NCBI GenBank assembly: GCA_949152475.1
Contig: OX424566.1
Span: 30,046,423 to 30,110,422 of the forward strand
Direction of reading: 5' to 3'
Length of the DNA stretch: 64,000 bases
Source of the DNA: Terebella lapidaria
Lineage: Eukaryota; Annelida; Polychaeta; Terebellida; Terebellidae
Part shown: in pieces, positions 24,090-37,000 of the stretch
Layout of the letters: each line of letters opens with the position of its first letter
Numbering within the stretch: the first letter of the stretch is position 1
The notes under the pieces: generated by a model
Seen by the model: the letters and a program-made list of their open reading frames with translations, nothing else
The model's database searches: none
Told to the model about the DNA's origin: nothing
Position numbers and translations under genes: made by a program

Positions 24090-26620
24090 AGTCCAAATCC
24101 ATTTTGGCTACGTGAAAGAGATTATTTGTAGTGATCGTCCTCTCTAGCATAGCTTTTTGCATCTTGTTCTGCGTATGGTTGAAAGCAGAGAGCACTCTGC
24201 GAATATCGGACGTGGGATCCGGCTATTGGAAGAAGCAGGAGATGCCTAATATTAGTATCAACCTATTACCAGCAATACGACAAGATTTTGATAATGACAA
24301 TAACAATCATTTTGGACTAGAAGTAAAGCCCGGCCAAATATTTTATCCAGATACACGTCACCAGGAGCAAATAGTGTGTAAAATGTTCACCCGTAGGAAT
24401 TAGTATACAACAGGTCAAAAGCATATTGAAAGATGCTAGAAATCCTAATAAAACACCAAGAAATAGGTTTTGACAAAATATATAAGTACCCAATCACAAG
24501 CCAAAGGGCTACGGATCGAGTTTATGGTGAGGACGTCATCAACAAACATGTTCGTTGGCGATGACTTCATCTTGGCCGTTAATGCGATAATACTGGTATT
24601 CGTAGCGACATACTAGCGAACACTGCTGTTCGTGAGGGCTAGATCAATTACGGAAGAGATATGTGGAATTTCGGGACTTGAAGCTCGACCCTGACAACCT
24701 TTGCAATGTCTTGAATGACATTTTCTAGTGTTTTAGGTGTTCAAAATTTATCAAGTCCTAGTGATTAAGTCCTGTCCCCGTCACCTAAAAACATGGGAAA
24801 TTATTTCAGTAGGTATATGGCTGGACGGCCATAAACATATCAACAGAGTTCGACTATACCTCGCAAATACCATAGCTTAAACTTACTGTGACTCTGTAAA
24901 ACACCGAAGATTGCATTTCCTTGATTGCCGAGAACAGACAACTGCAACAGTTTTATGGTAATGGAAGACAAATATAAAATGTCACAAAACTACGATTATC
25001 TTCCCACGCTGATGCCAGCTCAAATTACCCTGTTTATGCAAAGTGCTTTCAGTATATTTGCCTGAATGCCTACCGTACAGATACGCTAGTTAACAAAATA
25101 TCAGGACAATCCAATGAAAATTTATGTTCATTCGCAGTTGTTTTCTGCCTTTATACTTTCCCGGCTATTGCCCCACGGTGGATATTTCTTGGAATAACAT
25201 GTGAAAGACAATGACACTCGAATATTGCACCGTTTGTACTCTTTGACCTTGCCAAATCACCAACTGTGGTTTCGAGGTATCCAGCAAATTACATTCCTCA
25301 ATAAGGTCTTCCACTTCAGTTAGGCCCTTGGTCACAAGCAATATCACGACACTTTAACAGCGCTTGGGTAGACTTATTGACATATTCCATACAAAATCAA
25401 CATGATGCATATTACCAACATCAGGATTCATATCTTTCAGTGCTAATATCTCACGATGTCTAATATGTTTATTCGCATAATAATGAATCTCGGGAAGATC
25501 TGCAATCTGTTTACGTAGTTGCAAAATCAAACAGATGGAACTTCTCAACAAATGGAACTATCCACAAGGAAGACACTAAATTCACTATCTATAGAAAACT
25601 CCTTCATGGAGCAAACTATTTGTTTCGTGTAGGAAGCGTTCGTTTCCCATCAAGATTCTAATCATTGCACACAAAGACACTTTAACAAGGAAACAAACGA
25701 TAAGTGTGACAATCCTAAGCCACTACTTCTTTGTTGTTGCTTTTGTGCTGTAGCAGAGAATCTTTGTTCTCTTTTGCATTGTAGTGGCAACATAGCAATA
25801 CATTTCCCCTTTTCCTTTAAAATGGTGGCCGTCTCGCCTGATCTCGGCGCTAATTGGAAAAGACCAGAAATTACATTTTTGGATTCAATCAACATGTTTC
25901 GGCTCAGTCAACATAAACATCGAACTGGTCATTTGGCAACTATTTATTCATAACGCAAGAGAGATAGCAAACCTGAGTGCGGTCGGGGAGGATAATGCTG
26001 GCGGTTGCCGTGCGATGAAAGAGGCTTCAGTATGCATCACTCAAGTGCCTAAACCTTGGGCTATTTGTTCTTGTCATCGCTCATTGCCTCATGATTAATA
26101 TGATACATCCGTAGCTTTTACCCCTTGTCGGCTACGTGGAAGTTTGCGAAATGATTTTAGATTAGTGCTGAAACCTGCGACCTAATTACGTGTATTTTAC
26201 ATAAGCTTACATCCGGTGCTGTCCAAGGTTTTTGGGAAAACACAACATAACACGTTGCAATCCCATTGATCATAACCTTTAGTTCACTTATTGTGTATAG
26301 CTTACGACCACTTCAGACATACTACTTCACGTCCACATGAAAATTCATGCGTGTATTACATGCTTAGTTAACTATATATATATTTTATTATTATTATAAT
26401 TCGATAAGACTAACAAGTATAGGCACGATAATATGTGGTGACACCTAAAATTAACTCATCAGATACAGTGAAATTCATTAACTCAGTGGGAAATTTCAAT
26501 CGGGTATAGAAATACCTGATTGTGTATAGTTTATTGTCATCGCGCAATTTAAATTATTTTGTATACAAATGTGCACTTTTGAATTTATTGTTTTTTCTCT
26601 TCAACATATCTGACAATTTG
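24090..26620. repeat. Segmental duplication A, copy 1
   Basis: This 2.5 kb segment recurs in the same orientation at about 26985-29900 with visible divergence and indels. Shared landmarks in order include CATTTTGGCTACGTGAAAG, CTCTAGCATAGCTTTTTGC, GGTGGATATTTCTTGGAATA and TGCTGAAACCTGCGACCTAA. It lacks stretches of about 60 bp and 270 bp that copy 2 has near 28500-28560 and 28710-28990. Parts of the same family recur, more diverged, near 31293, 38697, 43870-44420 and 45140-45420. Confidence 0.8.
25165..25551 (-). other. Partly conserved open frame, probably decayed
   Basis: Read on the minus strand, two open stretches in the same frame (25551-25354 and 25347-25165) are separated by a TAA. The second stretch (ILLVTKGLTEVEDLIEEC) is kept nearly unchanged in the other copy at 28238-27981, and the TAA is present in both. 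The upstream stretch is open here but interrupted in the other copy. I recognise no domain. It may be an old exon or transposon fragment carried along in the duplication. I would not call it a gene. Confidence 0.2.
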
Positions 26621-26984
26621 TGGAAGGTAGCACATACTGTTGAAAATAAAATAAAACTAAATTGACCAAATAATTGGTAGTTGTGTGGAAGCGATTAGCT
26701 GATTTGTGTTTGACTACTGGGATGGATTATTATGTCGCATTAATGCGAGTGGGTTGGTGATCTGTTAGTGATAATAGTTACGAACCTATTCTGGAAAGTT
26801 ATCATTCTTGTACCGAATACCGAATCCATTCTGTTTGATTCACGCAATGTTTCAATGTTCAAAAGTCCTCTTTAGCATCCTAACATAAATTTATAGATTC
26901 CAAATCACACGTAATGTCTTGTAAACAGAGCAGCGAACAAATTGGACAGGATGCACATTAACAACAACATAACTCACATCTTTC
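26621..26984. other. Unassigned spacer between segmental copies
   Basis: AT-rich, with no gene or repeat recognised. Confidence 0.5.
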
Positions 26985-29900
26985 AGTGCTTTATCTTTAA
27001 GTCCATTTTGGCTACGTGAAAGCGATAATTTGCAGTAATCGTCCTCTCTAGCATAGCTTTTTGCATCTTGTCCTGCATATGATTGAAAGCAGAGAGCTCT
27101 AGGCGAATATCGGACATCGGATCCGGCTGATGGAATAACGAGATACTCAATATTAGTATCAGCCTATCACCAGCAATACAACAAGAGTTAGATGGTGACG
27201 ATAACAAACATAAAATGCAACATTTCAGAATAGAAGTAAAGTCCGGCCAAATTTTTTATGCAAAGGCACACATGTCATAAGTAGCAAACAGTGTGTAAAA
27301 ATGTTCACCCGTAGGAATAATTACACAAAAGATCAACAACATAATCCTAATAAAGCCCCATGAAATAGGTTATGACAAATACATGGTGTTTCGGTCTAAT
27401 ACATGGTGTCCAAACACAAGCCAAAGGGCTACAGATCGTGTTTATGGCGAGTACTCATCTTGGCCGTCAAAGCGATGATACTGGTATTCGTAGTGACATA
27501 CTTGCGAACAATGCTGTTCATGAGAGCTAGATCAATGATGGGGGAGGTATGTGGAATTTTCAGGACTCGAAGCTCGTCCCTGACAGCCTTTGCAATGTCT
27601 TGAATGGCATTTTCTAGTGTTTTAGGTGTTCAAAATTGTATTGAATAAGTCATGTCCCCGTCAACCAAACAAGGGAAAACAAGGGAAATTATTTCAGTAG
27701 ATATATGGATGGACGGCCATAAACATATCAACAGAGTTCGACTATACCTCGCAAATACCATAGCTCAAACTTACTGTGACTCTGTAAAACACCGAAGATT
27801 GCATTTCCTTGATTGCCGAGAACAGACTACTGCAACAGTTTTATGGTAATGGAAGACAAACATAAAATGTCACAAGACCTCACCACCATTATTCCCACGC
27901 TGATGTCAGCTCAAATTGCCCTGTTCAGGCAAAGTGCTTTCAGTATGTTTGCCCAAATGCCTACCGTACAGATAAGCTAGTTAACAAAATATCAGGACAA
28001 TCCAATGAAAATTTATGTTCATTCGAAGTTGTTTTCTGCCTTTGTACTTTCCCGACCATTGCCCCACGGTGGATATTTCTTGGAATAACATGTGAAAGAC
28101 ACTGACACTCGAATATTGCACCGTTTGTACTCTTTGACCTTGCCAAATCACCAACTGTGGTTTCGAGGTATCCAGCAAATTACATTCCTCAATAAGGTCT
28201 TCCACTTCAGTTAGGCCCTTGGTCACTAGCAATATCACGACACATTAACAGCGCTTGTGAAGATTTATTGACATATTCCATACAAAATCAACAGGATGCA
28301 CATTAACAACATCAGGATTCATATCATTCTTTCAGTGCTAACCTCTCACGATGTCAAATATGTTTATTCATATAATAATGAATCCAAGGAAGATCTGCAA
28401 TCTGTTTACGTAGTTGCAAAATCAAACAGATGGAACTTCTCAACAAATGGAACTATCCACAAAGAATACACTAAATTCACTATCTACAGAAAACTCCGCA
28501 GAGGTACATGTAATTGACATTTGCTTAATGGAGAAAAATGTGCTTGGGGCAAAATAACTACCTTCTTGGAGCAAACTATTTGTTTCGTATAGGAAACGTT
28601 CGTTTCCCATCAAGATTCTAATCATTGCACACAAAAACACTTCGACAAGGGAACAAACGATAAGTGTGACAGTCACAAGCCACTACTTCTTTGTTGTTTA
28701 CTTGCTGTAGCAAATCTTTGGCTGTAGTTATAACGTGATAACGCATTAGGAGATAATAATTGTTCCAATTTTCCGAGAACACCAGGGCCTTATCCCCAGA
28801 CCTAGATTTAACGTTTGTTTTGTGGAGTAATTTATCTGCTTGATTCATGTAGGAAACATACGTTTTGCATAGAACACTGTTTGCTCTAAACTATTTACTT
28901 GTGTAAATATACTCATTATAATAAAACTGAAATTGTGAAAAAGCACAATAATCACTTTTACAAAGAAGAAAAAAATGCGAAAGAAAAAAGCCACTATAGG
29001 CGAAAAGTTTTCTTCGTTCTCTTTTGCATTGTAGTGGCAACATAACAATACATTTCCCCTTTTCCTTGAAAATGCTGGCCTTTATCGCCTGATCTCGGCG
29101 CTAATTGGAAGAGACCAGAAATTATATTTGTTGATTCAATCAACATTTTTTGGTTCAATCAACATAACTATCGAACTGGTCATATGGCAACTATTTATTC
29201 ATAACGCGAGGGAGATAACACTCCTGAGTGCGGTCGGGGAGGAAGTTGCCGGCGGTTGCCGTGCGATGAAAGAGGATTCAGTGATGCATCTCTCAAGTGT
29301 CTAAACCTTGGGCTATTTGTTCTTGTCATCTTTCATTGCCTCATGATTAATATGATACATCCGTAGCTTTTACCCCTTGTCTGCTACGTGGAAGTTTGCG
29401 AAATGATTTTAGATTAGTGCTGAAACCTGCGACCTAATTACGTGTATTTTACATAAGCTTACATCCGGTGCTGTCCAAAGTTTTTGGGAAACATTCATAT
29501 ATCAATCATCGAACGGAAATGTCAACACAACATAACACGTTGCAATTCCATCGATCATAACCTTTTAGTTCACTTATTGTGTATAATTTACGACCACTTC
29601 GGACATACTACTCTTTCACGTCCACATGAACATTCATGCATGCAATACATGCTTATTCAACTACATATTTTATTATTAATATTATTCGATATTATTATTA
29701 ATATTATATGTGGTCACACGTCAAATTCACCCATCAGATACAGTGAAAACATGAACTCAATGGAAAATTTCAATCAGGTATTGAAATACCTGTGGTTTAT
29801 TGTCATCGCACAATTTAAATCATTTTGTATGCAAATGTGCACTTTTGAAGATGTCCAAATTTATTGTTTTTTCACTTCAACATATCTGACATATGGGATA
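26985..29900. repeat. Segmental duplication A, copy 2
   Basis: This is the second, longer copy of 24090-26620. The divergence points to an older event than the tandem duplications elsewhere in this window. An open frame at 29484-29930 lies inside it but is not preserved in copy 1, so it is probably chance. Confidence 0.8.
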
Positions 29901-30169
29901 CTTAACATAACATTACATTTTACACTTTAGATGATGTGCTAGTCAGGGAATGTGATCACTGTCAAAGGATTTGGCATGGCGCATGTACATGTATTTCTCT
30001 ATACCATAATATGTATACATTATCGCCATAGCAACCATATACAAGTTTGTCATAAATTACTCAATAACCAAGGCATCTGGGCCCTAAGCAAATAAAGTTT
30101 GCTAAGTATTTAGAATGACAAATATATAGCAATTCCTTTTATCAAAATTTTATTTTTGGTCGATCTCTC
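29901..30169. other. Unassigned spacer
   Basis: AT-rich, with no recognised feature. Confidence 0.5.
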
Positions 30170-32917
30170 CCAGAGCACTGCTGAGCAGTAAAATGTAGGC
30201 TACAGTCAAAACGCATGTCTTTCATGACCATGGATATTTGACTTCGTCCAATACGCCATCTAATCTGATTCGGAGTTGTTGCTGTTGTTAGCCGAGATAT
30301 CTGGCGTCTCTCGCCGCACGTACCCGAAGCGCCTGCGTCACGATGGAGCTTTTCTGCAGAAATGACCCAATACATCCCTTTTGTTTTCAAATAACATTTT
30401 TGGTCTTTAGATAGCTGCACTTCGTTGATAATAACACAACTAATACCATTTAAATACTTTATTGAAGGAAGTACTACTGAAAATCAGTTATCAGTTTACC
30501 AGCCAGTTCACAGGAATTGGGTCAAACTCTTCAATTCCCGCAGCCTGGACTTTGACCATGACGATTTCGCTCAAGGTTGAACGTCCCATACGTGAGTGCC
30601 GACACGTCTTGATCAACCTTTTAGTTAAGAGAACGTAGTTTCGCACAGAAGGACGTTGATGGAAAGGACATCATCAGGTTAATGAAGAAAATGATGTCTT
30701 TGAGGTCCGATAACTCGGGTGCTGATTGTGCCCTAGTTCAGCCTGGACATATCTGTTCGAGATCCAGGCCTGTTTAAATGATTAATAAATTCTGCTCACA
30801 GTGCTCTCATCAGATAGTTCACGTAAATGTACAGTGGCAGACAAGTCTGGGCCTCAGAGAAAAAGAATAATGTCTAATGGGCCTTGCAAATACAGGGTAA
30901 TAATGGGCTTGGGCTTGAACCTTCTGTTCCATATTGTAGTTTCTGAGGCATACACAAAACTTCAAAGGTCTAACATTTTGCAGGATTTGCTCCTTGAAGG
31001 AAGCCTACCCAAACTTGTAGAGGGTGTTCTCTGCATTGATACCACATCCATACCGACTGACAAAACACACAGTCGGATATACACAAAATGTGAAAACAGA
31101 ACGCATCAAATTCTTATCCAACCTCTGATAGGCAAGTTAAATATATACTAGTTCGTTTTCAACACATTGTGTCTGCAATAGTAATTAGGAAAATGAATCA
31201 AATTTGAAATCTCAGAACGTAAAACCACAGTTTGTACATTCGTTTACGTTTATGTAGACCTATATGAGCTTGGTTTGTTCAAACCACTGCTATGTAAGTA
31301 TCAATCTATTGCCACCAATACAGTCAGATTTTGACGATGCCAATATAAACGTGAAATACAACATTTGCAATAGAAACAAATCCCGACCAAATAGTTCATC
31401 CGAAGACACACTGGCGTCATCGGGGGCAGACAGTGTGTTAAATGTAGTTGTTTCCACTGTACACCTGATGGAAATAGTATACAACTGCCCAGCAACCTAT
31501 GAAAATAATTTAGAAATCCGCAACAAGCCCCATGGAACAGATATATGACAAGTACATCCAATAAACTTTTGATTTTCATCCTATTTACGAGCACAGTGTA
31601 CAATAATAAATGGTGTTTAGTTACCTCAGTATTTTAACAACCTGGCATGAGTATTGATCAAAATATCATATTCAACATTTATATCATGGCTCGAAAAAAA
31701 ACCCAAAAAATATATATAATATCGATTGGCATTACAATACAGTGATCGTTAAAGTGAGACGAATCATTCATGGGTAAATTCTCATGAATAAACACTATAC
31801 AGCTTTTGAAAATTTTAGTTATAATTATAACTGATTGACAATATTTTCTCGAAATTTCTCGATCCAAAAACCACATGGGGCAAGATTATTCGCCAGGTGG
31901 CGTTGATGTTACAATTACTATTTTGCAAACTGATACGAGCAGCACCTACAGGAACCGAGACAATGAATACACTACATGAAAATAACACCGGCAAAGACCT
32001 GCAAATATATACCGTATTACCCCGCATATAGGCACATGCGCCTATAAGTGAAGGTGCGCCGAGCTTCATTTATAGGCGCATGTGCCTATAAATGAAGTTG
32101 GTAAAGTTTTGCACAAGTGGGTGCGCTTATAAGTGAAGCTTGATTCATACTGTTGATCAGTATACGCTCAACCGAAAAATTATGCAAAACCCAGACGATT
32201 GTTCGAATTTGATGAGTTTTCCGTTAGGCGAGTTCACGTGCATCTTAGACACCCCAAACTCCGTACCCTGCTGACGGTAAAATACGTACGTTCACTCTGT
32301 CGGGTTGTATGATCGGATACTTAGCTAGTTATTTTCCCCTCGTCATTCACTGTTTATCTTGAGATTACTGATAGACTTAAGTTTAGGACGGATTGTGTGT
32401 TTATGTTTGTATGTGACATTTATAATATTTATTTGAACTACGCGTTAAAACCAGGAGATGTGATTAGGTCTACCTAGCCTACGGTCTCATTCTATATTAA
32501 TGTATATAAAGCACGGTTCACTTATAGGCGCATGCGCCTAGTTTTAGTTATAGGCACATGCGCCTATAAATGAAACCAGTTAATATTCTCACGACTTCTC
32601 AAAAGGCGTTGTTTCACTTATAAGCGCATGCGCCTATATGCGGGGTAATACGGTATACAAATAAATTAAGAAGCATATAAAATATGATAACACCACTATA
32701 TTATATGTCTAGTGCATTTTGTTCAAACCCTTTAAACATGTTCAAATGGGCAAAAATACCAGAAATAATGAAATGAGACCTACATAGCACTGTGGAGTAT
32801 GGGAAACATACTTATTCATTTGAAAAGATGCATATAGACTCAGAAAGCTACTTTAAAAAAAAACAGAAAACACCCATTGTACTATTGGAAAGTCGGTATT
32901 ATCGCCTTTTCTCCCTT
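30170..32917. repeat. 2.1 kb tandem unit, copy 1 (carries a MITE)
   Basis: It starts at TCGATCTCTCCCAGAGCAC and ends at CGCCTTTTCTCCCTTAAACT. The same unit begins again at 32931. Without the MITE at 32012-32653 it is about 2.1 kb. The two copies differ by few bases. At 31291-31293 this copy keeps the uninterrupted site (ACTGCTATGTAAG) into which the giant fold-back element inserted in copy 2. Open frames at 30801-31151 (+) and 30142-30420 (-) recur in copy 2, but the duplication is too recent for that to show selection, and no domain is recognised. Confidence 0.9.
32012..32653. mobile_element. TA-flanked MITE with GGCGCATGCGCC palindromes (642 bp)
   Basis: The ends are CCGTATTACCCCGCATATAG and its reverse complement, flanked by TA. 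The other tandem copy, at about 39411-39420, has the uninterrupted site, and comparison shows exactly one TA there, proving insertion with a 2-bp duplication. Subterminal blocks on both sides repeat a palindrome of the type TATAGGCGCATGCGCCTATA (near 32021, 32070, 32523, 32550 and 32617). It has no coding capacity. TA duplication and CCGTATT ends fit a Tc1/mariner/pogo-type parent. Confidence 0.9.
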
Positions 32918-34064
32918 AAACTCCCTGAGTCGATCTCTCCCAGAGCACTGCTGAGCAGTAAAATGTAGGCTACAGTCAAAACGCATGTCTTTCATGACCA
33001 TGGATATTTGACTTCGTCCAATACGCCATCTAATCTGATTCGGAGTTGTTGCTGTTGTTAGCCGAGATATCTGGCGTCTCTCGCCGCACGTACCCGAAGC
33101 GCCTGCGTCACGATGGAGCTTTTCTGCAGAAATGACCCAATACATCCCTTTTATTTTCAAATAACATTTTTGGTCTTTAGATAGCTGCACTTCGTTGATA
33201 ATAACACAACTAATACCATTTAAATACTTTATTGAAGGAAGTACTACTGAAAATCAGTTATCAGTTTACCAGCCAGCTCACAGGAATTGGGTCAAACTCT
33301 TCAATTCCCGCAGCCTGGACTTTGACCATGACGATTTCGCTCAAGGTTGAACGTCCCATACGTGAGTGCCGACACGTCTTGATCAACCTTTTAGTTAAGA
33401 GAACGTAGTTTCGCACAGAAGTACGTTGATGGAAAGGACATCATCAGGTTAATGAAGAAAATGATGTCTTTGAGGTCCGATAACTCGGGTGCTGATTGTG
33501 CCCCAGTTCAGCCTGGACATATCTGTTCGAGATCCAGGCCTGTTTAAATGATAAATAAAGTCTGCTCACAGTGCTCTCATCAGATAGTTCACGTAAATGT
33601 ACAGTGGCAGACAAGTCTGGGCCTCAGGGAAAAAGAATAATGTCTAATGGGCCTTGCAAATACAGGGTAATAATGGGCTTGGGCTTGAACCTTCTGTTCC
33701 ATATTGTAGTTTCTGAGGCATACACAAAACTTCAAAGGTCTAACATTTTGCAGGATTTGCTCCTTGAAGGAAGCCTACCCAAACTTGTAGAGGGTGTTCT
33801 CTGCATTGATACCACACCCATACCGACTGACAAAACACACAGTCGGATATACACAAAATGTGAAAAACAAAACGCATCAAATTCTTATCCAACCTCTGAT
33901 AGGCAAGTTAAATATATACTAGTTCGTTTTCAACACATTGTGTCTGCAATAGTAATTAGGAAAATGAATCAAATTTGAAATCTCAGAACGTAAAACCACA
34001 TTTTGTACATTCGTTTACGTTTATGTAGACCTATATGAGCTTGGTTTGTTCAAACCACTCCTAT

Positions 34065-37000
34065 TAGGCCGCGGGCTACGGGGGTCCCCCATGCACCCCC
34101 CATAACTCAGCGAAACATATTTTTTTCAGAAGCCCCAGGGTGTCTGTAGTTGGAAATCAAATGTTAACATTGCAAATATAGGGATGCACTTGATGTTTAC
34201 CCCACTTATTTGAAGGTACCCTAAATCGCTTTTCGACGCTTTCGCGACAAAAAGCACTAGGGGGTATGGTTGCCTTTAGGTCTGTAATATCAGTTCTAAT
34301 TGGTATATTCTCACACAGGAGGTATCAAAAGGAGGGGCATTGAATAACCTTTCGAATGATGTATCAAACATCACTGTAGACATAATATTCACTCTTCTAC
34401 ATAGGTTTAAACAAAATTTTAATCGACAACTCTTCGAATCGCTCAACATAACCCATATAGTGCCTGGGCACATTTTGAGCCATGTGTATCCCCACAGAAC
34501 CCTTACCAACTGGTATCATTTTGTCCAGTAGGGTCCACTGAATGAAATGAAACATGTTAACATTAAAAAATATAGGGACGAACTTCATGTCAACAAAGTA
34601 TAAACATGTGTAACCCTCAATGCACTTTTCGCGATTTCCGCATGTTCGAAATAAGGGGGTGTACTTGGTAAATAGCATACTATGTCAGGTTCATGGCATG
34701 TATCATTACATGTTATATACCATTGGAAAGGAAATTGAAAAACCTGTCCAGTTATGTCTTCAGATCACATATATGTTGAATATTTATCTGTCTATGTCCA
34801 GTCAGATTAATTTTCATCGACAACACTCAACAAATTACTGGAATCTCCCTTGTATCACATGGGATTAGTTTGTCCCATGTGAATCATTCATATTCTTCAC
34901 CCACTGATGTAATTTTGTGAACGAAGGCCCACTGAATGAAAAAATAATGTTACCAGTAAATATATAGGTATCATATAGGTATCATGGGCAATCATTGCTG
35001 ACACCCCATGATGGGTCCCGTCAAACACATTTTTCGCGATTTACATATACTCGAATTCAGGGGGTATACTTGACAAATAGTCTACTGTGTCGGTTTCACT
35101 GCACTGATCACTACATGGTATTATACTATTGGAAAGGAAATTGAAAATCCTGTCCAGTTATGTCTTCAGACGGCATATATTTTGAATATTCATCTGTCTA
35201 TGGTCAGTTACATTCATTTTTCATTGACAAAACTCCACAAATACCTGGGATCCCCCATATATCACTTTGGAGTGGTTTGTCCCCTGTGAATCATTCAAAT
35301 TTTCCAACCACTGATGTAATTTTTTTTAACTAAGGCCCACTGAATGAACAAATAATGTTACCAATAAATATATAGGGATCAACCTCATCGCTGACACCCT
35401 ATGAAAAAGGGTCCCCTCAAACACATTTTTCGCGATTCACATATACTCGAATTAAGGTTGTATACTTGACGAATAGCCTACGGTGTCGGTCTCATTGCAC
35501 TGATCACTACATGTTATATACCATTGAAAAATGAAATGGAATGGTTATCTAATGATGTCTCCAATTCATACATTATATTGTTATGTATGGAATATCTATC
35601 TGTTCATGGTCAGTCGACCGAAAACATATCAACAACTCTGATAAAATCCCTTGGATCTCCATGGTGTTTTGACTGAATTCATTCTATTGACTTCTCCAAT
35701 TCAACCCAATGACTTCTCCACTCCACCTCCTTTTAATCTGATATATTATCGTTCATTTTGTTCTCCTGGATAGAACAGAACAATTTAAATGAAGTGAATA
35801 TGAGATATACTACATGTACACATATAGGAAAAGGGCGTGATATCAGAGAAATACTATGTGATTTCCGTCCTTCTGAAACAAATGGATGTGGTTTGCTGCT
35901 AATGTGTTAAACTGAATACGTTCTTGTTACATGTATGCACTGTAATACAAACATAATGGTATTCTATCTCCTTTCCAGTAATTAATCAGAAGTTTTTCCA
36001 CACACAAAACAAACTATGGTGAACAATCAGTTCAAAGACACTTGTAAACAAAGATTTCAGTTGTGAAGTGTATTAACTTACTATCATTGAATTCAAAAGG
36101 AATTATTCCCAACCTACTTCAGGAGAATGCCAAGGTAGGTTGTGCTGCTTTATCTATCATGTCCAATAGTTATTAATAGATGCCAAACAGATTGAATGGA
36201 TTGTGTTCAGTGGACGAGCAATATGAAGAAACAGCATAACCTGTCTCGGTCCATGATATTTTGGCATCATGTACAACAGCGAATGAAATTCTTTAACACA
36301 CTGCTACATGCTAGTAGGAGAAGCCTCATAATGGAGATTCAGGACGGAGTATTATATATATCTCACTCCACAGTATTTATTCGTTTTTTCAGACAACATA
36401 CTGGTAAACCGAGTACAAACTAGACAGGACAACACATAACAAGTATACTCATGCACTACAACCCTTATCCGTAACATGCACATAGAAACGATTCAACAGT
36501 CTATGCAGATGAGATTCACTCAGGCTCCCAAGCTGCCCATTACCCAAGATACTTGAACATCATCATCATTTTCATCATTGCCACCTTCATAGTCTCCAGC
36601 ATCACTGAAGACTAAAGTGGAACTTCTTGCCCTCCTGCAGTAGAGTCCTCTAATGTCATCTTCTGCATCAAAATATTAAGAGCTTGTGCGAAGAGGTTTA
36701 CATTGTCCTCTTTGAGTCCCCATCCATTGTTACCGATGGGAATTGGGACCTCAGGCTGTGGGCAATTAGTCCTGATAATTGACATGGTTGATTTACCAAT
36801 GCAGCATTGTGGCACTTGGAGAAGACTGAAGTTTTTTTTTCTCTTTTCACTAACATTGTGCAGCATAGTTTGTCATTGCAGGTGTGGTAGGTCTCCCATA
36901 GGATGCATATAATTTAGATACACCTCAGACTTGGGTCAGTTGTGATGAACAGTTTTACTGTTATGATTGCCCCACATTTCTTCACACATGGAAACAATCA

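Noticed and set aside
29484-29930. 148-codon plus-strand frame
   Set aside because: It lies in copy 2 of a segmental duplication and is not kept open in copy 1. Composition is that of random AT-rich sequence.
32012-32653. Fold-back MITE as a regulatory RNA hairpin gene
   Set aside because: TA duplication and the empty site in the sister copy show it is a transposon insertion; no evidence of a processed RNA.
30142-33190. Repeated minus-strand frames of 92 and 102 codons
   Set aside because: Same recent duplication. They begin at a GTG rather than an ATG and the ends differ at the duplication boundary. No family is recognised.
30801-33978. Repeated frames of 116 and 135 codons (MLSSDSSRKCTVADKSG)
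   Set aside because: Both copies belong to a very recent tandem duplication, so conservation is uninformative. A 1-bp difference changes the C-terminus, and no domain is recognised.
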